This document shows positions 31,623-39,688 of a stretch of 39,688 bases of DNA, piece by piece; the stretch's first letter is position 1, and every line of letters begins with the position of its first letter. A model generated the notes under the pieces. That model was given only the letters and a program-made list of their open reading frames with translations. It was not told where the DNA came from and ran no database searches. Position numbers and translations under genes: made by a program. Location of the stretch: positions 1-39,688 of the forward strand of contig JAMPAC010000023.1 in assembly GCA_023667395.1 (NCBI GenBank), written 5' to 3'. The stretch is from Blautia sp. Its GTDB lineage: Bacteria; Bacillota; Clostridia; Lachnospirales; Lachnospiraceae.

Positions 31623-34250
31623 CTATACCGTATCATCCTTTATCGCTTCCACAATAACATCATCCCGGATTTTCTTAGATGCCAGTAGATAAATGCCATT
31701 TATTACAAACAGCACCATGATAATATACACCGCCAATGCCCATATTGGGAAAACGGAAAGGAACTCCATGACAGACACGCCCATCATATAGCACTGTGCA
31801 ACACATACGACAACGAGCAGCGGCAATCCAACCAGTATCGGCCTGACAGACAAAAGAAGCCCTTCCATCCCAAGCAGCCGCCGGATTCCTTTTTCGTCCA
31901 CGCCTACCGAGCGGAGCATGGCAAATTCTTTCCGCCTCTGGCCTAAACTGTTCAGGATTGCCGAAAGCACTGAGGAGATACCCACGATTCCGAACAGCGC
32001 CGCAAGGCTGCATACGATGAACATTGTCGCCCCCGTCATCCTCCCCCGGTTCCTCATGCGCTCCGTCTTACTGGAAGTCATAAAATCACTGCTGCCCAAA
32101 TAGGAGCTGCATATCTTTTCCGCCTCGCCCTGGATTTCCTCATCCATTCCATCCGGCACAACATAATTTACATAGTTCCTGTAATTGTAGACCTCCATCT
32201 CATCACAGAAATTTCCGATGATGGAGTAATACTCTTCCATCGGCACGATAACAGGCAGTGCATAAAACGAAGGATCAAGCCCGATCTCCGGCATTGAGGT
32301 CAGGACGGCTGCCACATCCACCACAAATTCATAGTCGCCCTGCGCGGAATCCGAATATTTCTCCGTCAGTTCCAACTGCTGCCCCTGCTCCAGATTCAGA
32401 TAAGGGATTGTTTCCTGCATTGTCTCATAATCCCTTGCGCCGGGGTCTTTCACCACACTGTTCACAATGACGGCAGAGGATTCCGGCGAAATTTCCACGC
32501 CCGCTTCCTGCAGGCAGTCATTGTATGCCTCCTGCTCCATCCCCACCAGCACACAGGGCACACGGTAACGCCCGCCCCGCTGCATGATAAAACCGTCTGC
32601 GGCGTCAAAACCTCCTGCCCGGAGAAATTCCTCTGACTGGTCACTCCCGGAAAGCCATGCGGCACAGCTTGCCATTGCATAGACACTGCTTTCCTGCACC
32701 CCCGGCGCCGCTTTCAGTTCCGCAAGGAGCGTATCCTCTATCCGTTCCCCCGTTCCCAGCGTGATATTCACATCAAAATGATTCATCGCTTCCGCGTGCG
32801 CATTGCTGATATCGGAGGCCGTGAAAACAGCAAGGAACCCAAAGGCAAGGAGCATACACAGGGAAAGCGTCACCATGCAGGTATGGTACAGTTTTTTCCC
32901 TGCACGCACTGAATTTGCCGCAATCTCCCCAAGGAATCCGAAATGCCTTGTCAGGAAAGGATGATTCTTCGCCTTTTTCAATGCGCAAATGCGCATTGTG
33001 CCGCTACGTCGGCACACTGATATATCATACTGCTCCCCACGGACTGCCTCTATGGGCAGGATTTTAGCCACCTGTTTCGCCGGCCCGTGTGCGGCAAGCA
33101 GAACCGTGACAAAAGAAAGCGCTGCTGCCATGAACGCCGCTGCCGGGGAAAGGTACACCTCCATCCTGCTCCCGAACACTTCACTGGTCATATCCGAATA
33201 GGCAGACAGGACGCCGAGGGAAAACAGGTATCCCAGGACCATTGAAAGCAGGATGGGAATGGCCGAAAGGATACACGCCTCATAAAGTACTGTCCTTCCT
33301 ATCTGTTTCGGCCCCGCCCCCACGGATTTCAGGATGCCAAGCTGATGGATCTTCTGTTTTGTCGAAATCCCGAAAGCGCCCCTTATGATATAGGCAAATA
33401 CTGCCATGGACGCACCTGCCGCAAGCAGGAGCCCAAGGAACAGCTTTGGCACATCACTCTCCCAAAAACTCCCCGGTGCATAAACCCCATGCCAGCCAAG
33501 CAGCACAGCATGGTAGCGGCATGGGTAGTCCCCATATTCATCCTTTGGAAGCCGGGCTGCCTCTGCAATCTGCGGGACTGCCGTATATACTTTCCCACGC
33601 TGTTTCATCTGGAGGTAGACCACCACCTCGCTGTCCGGCGGAAGCTCCTCCGGCTCCATAAAGCCATAGGCAAGGTAGCCTCCATAGCCGGAGGAAACAG
33701 ACACGTCCAGTTCCCCCACAATGGTCAGGCTGGCCACATCCTTTTGCTGGATATCTGCCGCATTATTGCTTTTCCGGCTGGCCACTTCCACGACAAGCGT
33801 ATCCCCAATCCCATATGCCGGGTTCTGTGAAAAGAAATCCTTGCTGACCACGATCTCACCCGGTGCCTGCGGGGTACACCCTCCCAGGAGCATATTCTTT
33901 TCATACATGGCATCCCAATAGCCGCTGTCGCAGTTCTGTAACAGGAGATATGGCAGCGCCGTCCCTTCCGGCAGAAAAGCAGTCTGGTTATCCCCCTTTA
34001 CAAGTATTGCCTCTACACCGCCGTTATCCCTGATCATACCAAGCCTGTCTGCCGGGACATCCATAAGTTCCGCATCCCAATCCCCGTAGGCATAAACTTC
34101 CTGCTGCACCATCTGGTTCCAGAAACTCTGTGCAAACACAAACAATGTACATAAAAAAGTGGAAGCGATCAGTACGGCCGCAATAATGGAAAGGGAAGTA
34201 CGGCGGTTCTTCCGCACTTGGTCTAAACTGTATTCCCGTATGATGTTCAT
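31623..34250 (-). CDS. FtsX/MacB-type ABC transporter permease, large
   Basis: 875 residues. An N-terminal helix (SLSIIAAVLIASTFLCTLFVFA), a large extracellular domain, three helices, a linker, another helix (HTCMVTLSLCMLLAFGFLAVF), a second extracellular domain and three final helices give the two-FtsX-domain layout used to expel antimicrobial peptides or move lipoproteins. ATG at 34250 overlaps the ATPase stop by four bases. The central cytoplasmic linker is encoded partly by two perfect hairpins (32979-33016), an apparent in-frame insertion. Confidence 0.9.
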   Translation of the reverse strand: MNIIREYSLDQVRKNRRTSLSIIAAVLIASTFLCTLFVFAQSFWNQMVQQEVYAYGDWDAELMDVPADRLGMIRDNGGVEAILVKGDNQTAFLPEGTALPYLLLQNCDSGYWDAMYEKNMLLGGCTPQAPGEIVVSKDFFSQNPAYGIGDTLVVEVASRKSNNAADIQQKDVASLTIVGELDVSVSSGYGGYLAYGFMEPEELPPDSEVVVYLQMKQRGKVYTAVPQIAEAARLPKDEYGDYPCRYHAVLLGWHGVYAPGSFWESDVPKLFLGLLLAAGASMAVFAYIIRGAFGISTKQKIHQLGILKSVGAGPKQIGRTVLYEACILSAIPILLSMVLGYLFSLGVLSAYSDMTSEVFGSRMEVYLSPAAAFMAAALSFVTVLLAAHGPAKQVAKILPIEAVRGEQYDISVCRRSGTMRICALKKAKNHPFLTRHFGFLGEIAANSVRAGKKLYHTCMVTLSLCMLLAFGFLAVFTASDISNAHAEAMNHFDVNITLGTGERIEDTLLAELKAAPGVQESSVYAMASCAAWLSGSDQSEEFLRAGGFDAADGFIMQRGGRYRVPCVLVGMEQEAYNDCLQEAGVEISPESSAVIVNSVVKDPGARDYETMQETIPYLNLEQGQQLELTEKYSDSAQGDYEFVVDVAAVLTSMPEIGLDPSFYALPVIVPMEEYYSIIGNFCDEMEVYNYRNYVNYVVPDGMDEEIQGEAEKICSSYLGSSDFMTSSKTERMRNRGRMTGATMFIVCSLAALFGIVGISSVLSAILNSLGQRRKEFAMLRSVGVDEKGIRRLLGMEGLLLSVRPILVGLPLLVVVCVAQCYMMGVSVMEFLSVFPIWALAVYIIMVLFVINGIYLLASKKIRDDVIVEAIKDDTV
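32979..33016. repeat. Two adjacent hairpins inside the permease gene
   Basis: CAATGCGC/GCGCATTG (32979-32986, 32991-32998) is immediately followed by TGTGCCG/CGGCACA (32997-33003, 33010-33016). They fall in the cytoplasmic linker coding region (around SVCRRSGTMRICALKK) and keep the frame. Confidence 0.6.
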
Positions 34251-34930
34251 GGCCGCACCGCCTTATCCGAGATGATCTTCCCATCCTCTATTTTAATAAT
34301 GCGGTCTGCTTCCAGCGCCACGCTTTCGTCATGCGTGATCAGAAGGATGGTCTGCTTATACTGGCGGTTGGACAGCTTCAGCAGGGATATGATCTCCTCC
34401 GTATTCTTCCGGTCAAGGTTCCCGGTAGGTTCGTCTGCTAAAAGGATCGCGGGCTGGTAGATCAATGCACGCCCGATTGCCACCCTCTGCTGCTGCCCTC
34501 CGGAAAGCTGCCCCGGCAGGGCTGTAAGCCTGTCGCCTAACCCTAATGTCCCAACTATATCATCAAACCGCTCCCTGCTTGGCTCCTTATTATCCAAAAG
34601 CATGGGCAGCATGATATTCTTCTTTACATTGAGCGTAGGGATAAGGTTATAGAACTGGTAGACAAGCCCTACCTTGCGCCTGCGGTACTGCGCCAGCCGC
34701 TCCTCCCCAAGCGTCGCTATGTCCACATCCTCCACAAATATCTTCCCGCTGGTGGGGCGGTCAACACCGCCTAAAAGATGGAGCAGCGTTGACTTGCCGG
34801 AGCCTGACACCCCGATGATGGCAACGAACTGCCCCCTTTCCACCTGCAGGTCTACATGATCCAAGGCCGTCACCATTGTCTTCCCCGCCCCATACTGCCT
34901 GGTCAGGCCCTCAGTCCTCAAAATATCCAT
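34247..34930 (-). CDS. ABC transporter ATP-binding protein, LolD/MacB type
   Basis: 227 residues. Walker A GVSGSGKST, Q-loop YQFYNLIPTL, signature LSGGQQQR, Walker B ILLADEPTGNLD and the switch His in LLITHDESVAL mark the LolD/MacB/BceA group. It pairs with the large FtsX permease that follows. GAGGTG precedes the ATG at 34930. It is separated from the histidine kinase gene by a spacer filled by the twin-hairpin repeat. Confidence 0.95.
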   Translation of the reverse strand: MDILRTEGLTRQYGAGKTMVTALDHVDLQVERGQFVAIIGVSGSGKSTLLHLLGGVDRPTSGKIFVEDVDIATLGEERLAQYRRRKVGLVYQFYNLIPTLNVKKNIMLPMLLDNKEPSRERFDDIVGTLGLGDRLTALPGQLSGGQQQRVAIGRALIYQPAILLADEPTGNLDRKNTEEIISLLKLSNRQYKQTILLITHDESVALEADRIIKIEDGKIISDKAVRP

Positions 34931-34960
34931 AAACAGCACCTCTCTTGTCTGGTGAAATCT

Positions 34961-35053
34961 GGAAGAATGCCTGTGTTTTAGGCATTCTTCCGTGTGAAGC
35001 CATAGATTTTCTTAGACGGCGTACTTCAGATGTCTTAGAAAATCTCTTCACAC
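34961..35053 (-). repeat. Twin-hairpin repeat element, copy 2
   Basis: Hairpin A: GGAAGAATGCCT (34961-34972) with AGGCATTCTTCC (34980-34991), perfect. Hairpin B: AGATTTTCTTAGAC (35004-35017) with GTCTTAGAAAATCT (35032-35045), one mismatch at the same position as copy 1, with an outer stem GTGTGAAG (34992-34999) / CTTCACAC (35046-35053) and a 4-base bulge. Outer and apical stems differ from copy 1 but still pair. Confidence 0.8.
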
Positions 35054-35066
35054 TATACTACCACCC

Positions 35067-36275
35067 TTATGTGCTAATTCGGTGACAATGGTAAAATTTT
35101 ATACGGAATCTTGCGCCCCCTGTCTCCACGTTTTCTGCCGTGACCGTCCCGTTTTCTTTCTCAATGATGGACTTTGAAAGGGCAAGCCCGATTCCAGCAC
35201 TGTCTTTGGAAGAACCTGCGCCACGGTAGAACCGCTCAAACAGATGAGGGAGGTCTGCTTCGTCAAATCCCCCGCCGCTGTCCTGAATGACAATTTCCGT
35301 ATAGATAGGATTGTCCTGGCAGGCAATGCTGATATTCCCCTGTTCCGGCGTATGCTCCATGCAGTTTTTGATGATATTGCCAAACGCCTCACTGCACCAT
35401 CCGAAATCCCCAGTCAGGAAAATCCCGTCAGCGCCCTGTATTTCAAAGCATATCCGTTTTTCTTCCATCTGCCGGACAAAAGGCTGGACTGCATCCACCA
35501 CCATTTCCTCCAGGTCAAACTCTTTTTCTTCCAGCGTCAGCACGCCCGCATCCAGCTTTGACAGGGTGAGCATGGAACCCACCAACTGCTGGAGGTGGCT
35601 GACCTGCCCTTCCATACGCCTGATGTCATCTTTTGTCTGTCCATCCCATGCTTTCTTTTTCAGCAGGGAAAGGGTAAGCCCTATGGATGCCGCCGGGGTC
35701 TTCAACTGGTGGGATAAGTCTGCCATGTTATCTGCAAGGTTCTTCTTTGCCCTCTGCGCCTGTTCCCGTTCTTCCCGCAGAAGCACCACCGCTTTATAGA
35801 TGCTGTCCTCCAGAGCGGAATTAACACCATCCTGCATCAGTGTGTCATACTGCCCCTCTGAGATCTGGTCAAGATAACCGGAAAGCGCCGCCGCCCGCTT
35901 TTCCGCCTCCCGAACTTTTGCCCGCCAGTAAAACCCAAAAGAAAGAAGCATGGCCAGTATGATACAGAAAGGAACGGCATATGCCGCTGCCCCAAACCAT
36001 GCCGGAACGAAAGAATATACATCCCTCCCATAGCCGTACTGCCCTAAGATTTCCACCCCTGCACCTTTAAGTCCATCACCAGCCTTGTATAGATGCATGA
36101 CATCACCAAGCTGCTCCGGGGCCGCAGTTCCCACAGCCCCGGCCATATCTGCAATACCGTTTCTGATAAAGGTTTCCGACAGATACAGGACTGCGCAGCC
36201 CGCCAGAACGCATAAGCAGATTGAAAATGCGGTTCCATATATTAAAATCCTGTCCCCCTGCTTTTTATCCCTCAT
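35067..36275 (-). CDS. Sensor histidine kinase
   Basis: 402 residues. Two membrane helices (about 10-32 and 95-116) enclose an extracellular loop of roughly 60 residues. The H-box DLSHQLKTP has His189; the N-box NIIKNCMEH, G1 DSGGGF, F-box LFERFYRG and G2 GIGLAL are canonical. ATG at 36275 overlaps the regulator gene end by 11 bases. The kinase probably senses a peptide or envelope stress and controls the ABC transporter downstream. Confidence 0.95.
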   Translation of the reverse strand: MRDKKQGDRILIYGTAFSICLCVLAGCAVLYLSETFIRNGIADMAGAVGTAAPEQLGDVMHLYKAGDGLKGAGVEILGQYGYGRDVYSFVPAWFGAAAYAVPFCIILAMLLSFGFYWRAKVREAEKRAAALSGYLDQISEGQYDTLMQDGVNSALEDSIYKAVVLLREEREQAQRAKKNLADNMADLSHQLKTPAASIGLTLSLLKKKAWDGQTKDDIRRMEGQVSHLQQLVGSMLTLSKLDAGVLTLEEKEFDLEEMVVDAVQPFVRQMEEKRICFEIQGADGIFLTGDFGWCSEAFGNIIKNCMEHTPEQGNISIACQDNPIYTEIVIQDSGGGFDEADLPHLFERFYRGAGSSKDSAGIGLALSKSIIEKENGTVTAENVETGGARFRIKFYHCHRIST

Positions 36276-36951
36276 AGTCCACCGCCTTATACCCAAATCC
36301 CCGGACAGTCAGCAGCATCTTCGGCATCTGCGGATGATCCTCCACCTTCTGCCGCAGGCGCTTTACCAGTGTGGTGAGCGTATTGTCATTGACATAGTTC
36401 CCGTCCACATCCCACAGCTTTTCCAGAATCTGTTCACGGGTGATGGTCTGGTTCTTATGCTCCAAAAGCAAGCACAAAAGCTGGTATTCATTCGGTGTCA
36501 GTTCCACCGGACAGTCCTTCTTATACACTTTAGATGCCTTTTTATTGATACAGATATCCCCGCAATAGAGGTTGTCGTCATCAGCCTTCCGGCTCCTTAC
36601 CCTCCGCAGCACAGCCCGTATCCTTGATACAAGGACATCCAAATGGAAGGGCTTTGTCACATAATCGTCTGCACCGATGGACAGCCCCTTTACCATATCC
36701 TCTGCACCGTCACGCACGGTCAGCAGTATGATGGGAATGGCTGTATTTTCGCTAAGGTAACGGCAGAATGTAAAGCCGTCCCCGTCAGGCAGGTTCAAGT
36801 CCAGCAGGCATAAGCTGGTTCCGCCATCCAGATGCTTCCGCGCTTCTGCGAGACAGGATGCAGCGGATACGGTAAACCTTTCTTCCTGCAGGTTCCGGCA
36901 CAGGCTGTCCGACAGTTCCATGTTATCTTCAACAATCAGGATCTTATCCAT
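36265..36951 (-). CDS. OmpR-family response regulator
   Basis: 228 residues. Receiver domain with acidic pair in VEDN, phosphorylated Asp51 in LLDLNLPDGDG, Thr in LLTVRD and Lys in YVTKPF; then an OmpR/PhoB winged-helix domain (ELTPNEYQLLCLLLEHKNQ, NTLTTLVKRLRQKVE). AGGGG precedes the ATG at 36951. First gene of the regulator-kinase-transporter module. Confidence 0.96.
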   Translation of the reverse strand: MDKILIVEDNMELSDSLCRNLQEERFTVSAASCLAEARKHLDGGTSLCLLDLNLPDGDGFTFCRYLSENTAIPIILLTVRDGAEDMVKGLSIGADDYVTKPFHLDVLVSRIRAVLRRVRSRKADDDNLYCGDICINKKASKVYKKDCPVELTPNEYQLLCLLLEHKNQTITREQILEKLWDVDGNYVNDNTLTTLVKRLRQKVEDHPQMPKMLLTVRGFGYKAVDYEG

Positions 36952-37082
36952 ACAAGTTCCCCTTTCTTTGGGAGTATGGTTTTTATTATGCCACTGTCCG
37001 CCCTTATCTTCAACTTTTCTTATGGGAATATTTTTGATTTGCATCCAATTTGACAGAAATGTGTGATGGAAAATATGATTTT

Positions 37083-37223
37083 TTAATTCCCAACAGAATG
37101 AGATAAATTCCTATCGTTAAAATTTGCACCCAAATCCTCGATGATTTCATTGAGCGCTTCCCTGATACCTATATCGGGATTATCGTACACGCCGCCGTCT
37201 ATCACCTTATAATCCATACCCAT
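37083..37223 (-). CDS. Small ORF after the ArdC-like gene
   Basis: 46 codons: MGMDYKVIDGGVYDNPDIGI, then REALNEIIEDLGANF and a short tail. It starts inside the end of the ArdC-like gene in another frame, with AGGA 7 bases ahead. The acidic, helix-forming content looks real, and it may be a displaced fragment of a larger element protein rather than an independent gene. Confidence 0.4.
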   Translation of the reverse strand: MGMDYKVIDGGVYDNPDIGIREALNEIIEDLGANFNDRNLSHSVGN

Positions 37224-38083
37224 AATGCAGTCCTGCGGATTGTGTCGAGGGAAGATTTCAGTTCTTTCATGTCACGCCCTGACGACCATCCGGCTATGTA
37301 ATTAAAGAAGTAGTCGGAAGTGTCAATCCCGAAATGGTTGCAGACCGTGAACGCAATGCTCTCAGCTTCCACCTCTTTGGTGTTCCTGTCCTTTGCAGGC
37401 GCAAGAATATCCTTGTTGACTTCCTTATTGTGCAGCATGGAATGTGCGGTTTCATGCACCATTGTTTTTAATGTCTGGCTCTCGCTCATGCCCTCCTGCA
37501 CCGCAATCCGGTTTTCCTCTATGCTGAAATATCCCTTTGAGCTGCCGGGAATATCTTCAAAACTGATCAGCGCAGGCGCAACATGAGTGATCGCCTTGAT
37601 AAAGTCCTCATAGCCCTCCACCGTGGATAAAAGCTCCTGCGCTTCCAGTTCCGGGATTGGCTCCCCGTCCGTCTGGGACACGTCAAACACGGATACCGCA
37701 CGGAAAGCGGGGATTTTGATCTCGACTTCCTCTGTCTGCGGCATACCGTCCTTATCCAGCATGACCTCCCCGGTCACAGGGTCTAATTTATCCCGTTCCT
37801 CTTTGATCTTATACGGAGCAGGGGCAAGGATACGGATTCCCTTCTCGCCCTTTTTCACATGGCGGTTGAAATTTTTCTGCCATGCCTGGTATCCTGCCAC
37901 CAAAGTCGATTCCGGTTTTTGTAAAGTGATCAGCAGTGTGTTGTTAAAACTGTACTTATGGAATTTTGACATGGTGGAGAGGTAGTTTTTGTATTTGTCA
38001 CTTTCAAAAAGCTCTTTTAAGCCTTCCTCCAGCTTGTCGGTGATCTCTTTTACTTTCTGCCTTTCTGTTTTTGCGTCTGCCAT
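37202..38083 (-). CDS. ArdC-like antirestriction/zincin protein with altered C-terminus
   Basis: 293 residues. The N-terminal half (LSTMSKFHKYSFNNTLLI, then GIRILAPAPYKI and FRAVSVFDVSQT) is the ArdC-type ssDNA-binding domain; the zincin motif MVHETAHSMLH (His210, Glu211, His214) follows, then AESIAFTVCNHFGID. These proteins protect incoming element DNA. The C-terminus turns after DTIRRT into ALWVWIIR and stop, unlike the hydrophilic helix normally expected there, so a small deletion or frameshift is likely. AAAGGA lies 8 bases before the ATG at 38083. Confidence 0.88.
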   Translation of the reverse strand: MADAKTERQKVKEITDKLEEGLKELFESDKYKNYLSTMSKFHKYSFNNTLLITLQKPESTLVAGYQAWQKNFNRHVKKGEKGIRILAPAPYKIKEERDKLDPVTGEVMLDKDGMPQTEEVEIKIPAFRAVSVFDVSQTDGEPIPELEAQELLSTVEGYEDFIKAITHVAPALISFEDIPGSSKGYFSIEENRIAVQEGMSESQTLKTMVHETAHSMLHNKEVNKDILAPAKDRNTKEVEAESIAFTVCNHFGIDTSDYFFNYIAGWSSGRDMKELKSSLDTIRRTALWVWIIR

Positions 38084-38103
38084 AGTTTCAATCCTTTCTC
38101 TAC

Positions 38104-38194
38104 AATAAAAAAAGACAATCCCTTTAGACTGTCTTTCTCCCTGAAAACAGAAAAAGCAGCGAACCGTTTTGATAAAAACTCAGTTCACTGCTTT
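38104..38194 (-). terminator. Tandem terminators after the Rpn nuclease gene
   Basis: Stem 1: AAAGCAGCGAAC (38153-38164) with GTTCACTGCTTT (38183-38194), followed on the minus strand by a T-rich run. Stem 2: AAAGACA (38111-38117) with TGTCTTT (38130-38136), then at least seven T residues on the minus strand. Together they separate the nuclease from the ArdC-like gene. Confidence 0.8.
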
Positions 38195-38218
38195 ACTGTT
38201 TCTGTTATTAAGTTGCTT

Positions 38219-39166
38219 TTATGCCAATGCAAGCTCTCTTTTTCTTATGATAGCTTCTACTTCCTCAACACTCTTTTCAACTATTTCTGCTATTTGTTCT
38301 AATGTATAGCCTTTTCTGTGCATATTCATAATTACTTTTGCATTTGCATCATCCCTAATTCCCTGCGACAAATTACACATAGCGCTCACATCCTTTCTCA
38401 ATTTATCATCTATCGAAATGCTATACTCCGATTTTATAATTCCTAATTTTTCTTCAACAGAAAGCTCCATTGACAGCAGCGTACTCAACAGGCGGTGCAG
38501 CTCATATTTATCATCATGTTCCGGAAGCTCATTCGCTATACCGATCAGGACGATATTTAACAGGTCAAGCCTGCCTTTCCACGGATAAGAGCCAAGCAGC
38601 TCATCCTTTGCCAGATGCACATAAGCCATGCTGTTCTCGTCCATGTTCATACACACCCAAATCGAGAAAACACGCCGGATGTCGTTATAGTTTGTCTTGA
38701 CAAAATCCCGTTCCTTCTGTGAGGAAACAAGGCGGCTGACATAGAATACTGCCCGGTTCAGGATATGGTAGCCTGTCGGTTCATCTTTTTGAGCCTCGAC
38801 ATTTACAATCACCTGTGAGATGCCGTCTTTCATGCGCACATAAAAGATAATGTCAAACCGTATAAGCCCCTCGTTGATCTCCGCATTTTCCGTATTCAGC
38901 CCGACAATCCGCTGCCCGTTTTCTTCCTTTGCTACATTGGTCAGCCCCGGCTCTACCGGAACCACGCTGATGAAAGGCTCACCCTCAATGTAGGAGACTA
39001 CATCTTCCGGTTTCATTCCCTTAAACTCATCAACGGTCTTTACCAATATGTGCGCCAGAATGATCTTATTCCCTAACAGCCGTTTCGCCTTATCATCATA
39101 TTGGGCATCCTCATCCGCCGCACTCACTGCGTTCTTTATCTCTGTGTCCATGGATAGCATATCCAT
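38219..39166 (-). CDS. Rpn/PD-(D/E)XK nuclease-family transposase-like protein
   Basis: 315 residues. The core FDIIFYVRMKDGISQVIVNV with Asp105 and Glu124-Ala-Gln126 is the PD-(D/E)XK catalytic pattern of Rpn recombination-promoting nucleases; WPG-type flanking helices and a C-terminal helix-turn-helix-like tail (MHRKGYTLEQIAEIVEKS) are typical. ATG at 39166 has GGAGG 10 bases ahead and its own promoter. It probably nicks or cuts DNA and promotes recombination. Confidence 0.88.
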   Translation of the reverse strand: MDMLSMDTEIKNAVSAADEDAQYDDKAKRLLGNKIILAHILVKTVDEFKGMKPEDVVSYIEGEPFISVVPVEPGLTNVAKEENGQRIVGLNTENAEINEGLIRFDIIFYVRMKDGISQVIVNVEAQKDEPTGYHILNRAVFYVSRLVSSQKERDFVKTNYNDIRRVFSIWVCMNMDENSMAYVHLAKDELLGSYPWKGRLDLLNIVLIGIANELPEHDDKYELHRLLSTLLSMELSVEEKLGIIKSEYSISIDDKLRKDVSAMCNLSQGIRDDANAKVIMNMHRKGYTLEQIAEIVEKSVEEVEAIIRKRELALA

Positions 39167-39240
39167 TAGCCATAAACCTCCTTTTCCCTGTCTGCTGGAA
39201 ATGTAAAAGCCATTCCCCAAAGGTATATGACCTTAATGCC

Positions 39241-39269
39241 ATTATACCCTGAAATCCCTGCTAAATCAA
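39241..39269 (-). promoter_or_regulatory. Promoter of the Rpn nuclease
   Basis: On the minus strand TTGATT (39264-39269), 17 bases, then perfect TATAAT (39241-39246). Confidence 0.75.
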
Positions 39270-39326
39270 TCGGAACTTTCAGAAAGCCGAGCCGAACGTG
39301 CTGGTTTTTCATTGATGATCAGATTG

Positions 39327-39623
39327 TTATAGCGTTTCCTCCTTCCCCTTTGCTTTTCCAACCTCCGGTTTGACAGCCCCGGCAGCTTTCGCTTTGAACG
39401 CTTCCAGCTTTTCCTTTAACGATGCCCTCTGTGCTGGCTTGTCAGTCATTCCCGCCGCAGGTTTCAGCCCCTGCATACTTCTGTTTCCAACCGGGTACTG
39501 TATCGGCGCAGCGACGGCTTTTTCCTCCGTTCCCGCTTTTTCAGAAATATCCTCCGCCTGCCCGGACTTCTGGACATCATGTACATAAGCATAGGTTTTA
39601 TCACATTTTATCTTTATTTGTCG
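39327..39623 (-). pseudogene. 3' part of a probable conjugative-element protein
   Basis: An open frame of 98 residues on the minus strand ends ASLKEKLEAFKAKAAGAVKP then EVGKAKGKEETL; such Lys/Ala-rich tails end many Tn1549-type element proteins. Upstream it meets an in-frame TAA at 39624-39626 and has no ATG before QGLKPAAG. An ATA near 39617 follows AAAGGA at start-like spacing, so a lost ATG is possible. A TATAAT lies at 39664-39669 on this strand. Confidence 0.45.
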
Positions 39624-39688
39624 TTATCCTTTGAAAGTGCCGATTTTACAAGGATTGTCCAACATTATACACGCCTATATGCTTTATC

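Larger units (their letters stand above)
28580..39688. mobile_element. Integrative (conjugative) element, partial and decaying
   Basis: From the hemZ fragment to the window end: Tn916-type tyrosine integrase, ribbon-helix-helix protein, excisionase-like protein, broken cargo, a two-component system with an ABC transporter, ArdC-like antirestriction protein, Rpn nuclease and a conjugation-gene tail. The integrase part is visibly more AT-rich than the hisS/aspS region. No relaxase, coupling protein or type IV secretion gene is complete in the window. The left junction is probably between 28570 and 28750; the right end lies outside. Confidence 0.75.

Noticed and set aside
31147-31676. Further 11-12 base matches to the twin-hairpin words (around 31150 and 31663)
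   Set aside because: They lie in coding sequence, lack the partner arm and could arise by chance; not counted as copies.

Overview
The window looks like a chromosomal segment of a gut-type Clostridia bacterium, most likely Lachnospiraceae. The signs are strong GGAGG ribosome sites, several TTG/GTG starts, a DUF6020-type membrane protein, a hisS/aspS neighbourhood carrying a hemZ fragment, and a decaying integrative element with a Tn916-type integrase. Almost all genes lie on the minus strand. No rRNA, tRNA or CRISPR array was seen.

Region 1 (about 0.1-8.5 kb) is a carbohydrate-utilisation operon on the minus strand: a sugar isomerase of the L-fucose/L-arabinose isomerase type, a split transketolase (two subunits), an FGGY kinase, a GH140/DUF4038 apiosidase-like hydrolase and a nucleoside-hydrolase-fold enzyme. 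A LacI-type regulator diverges from it. Glycosidase, isomerase, kinase and split transketolase are the steps of the transketolase route for the branched pentose D-apiose, so apiose salvage is my best hypothesis.

Region 2 (8.6-26.2 kb) is ordinary chromosome. It holds a pstSCAB phosphate transporter behind a Glu-rich coiled-coil gene, an asymmetric heterodimeric ABC exporter, an Sfp-like phosphopantetheinyl transferase, a DUF4015 glycosidase-like protein, aspS, a DUF6020-type membrane protein, hisS with a near-ideal promoter, and an orphan solute-binding lipoprotein.

Region 3 (26.4-28.2 kb) is the most interesting part. Two plus-strand genes with their own promoter encode a TPR-like helical protein and a TIR-like (PF10137-type) protein. 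The C-terminus of the first and the N-terminus of the second carry the same short peptide (IQLGSDNSI / IQFGTGHTI), which fits the RHIM-type amyloid signalling motif. I read this as a two-component immune or abortive-infection module in which a sensor seeds a TIR effector through an amyloid-like contact.

Region 4 (28.4 kb to the end) starts with a 3' fragment of hemZ and then a tyrosine integrase, a ribbon-helix-helix protein and an excisionase-like protein. These mark one end of an integrative element that appears to have entered hemZ, the usual neighbour of hisS. Inside it are broken cargo genes (an ECF-S component fused tail to tail with an HxlR remnant, and a truncated histidine phosphatase), an intact two-component system with an FtsX-type ABC transporter, an ArdC-like antirestriction protein with an altered C-terminus, an Rpn/PD-(D/E)XK nuclease and the tail of a probable conjugation gene. 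A twin-hairpin repeat whose stems co-vary occurs once in region 1 and once in this element.
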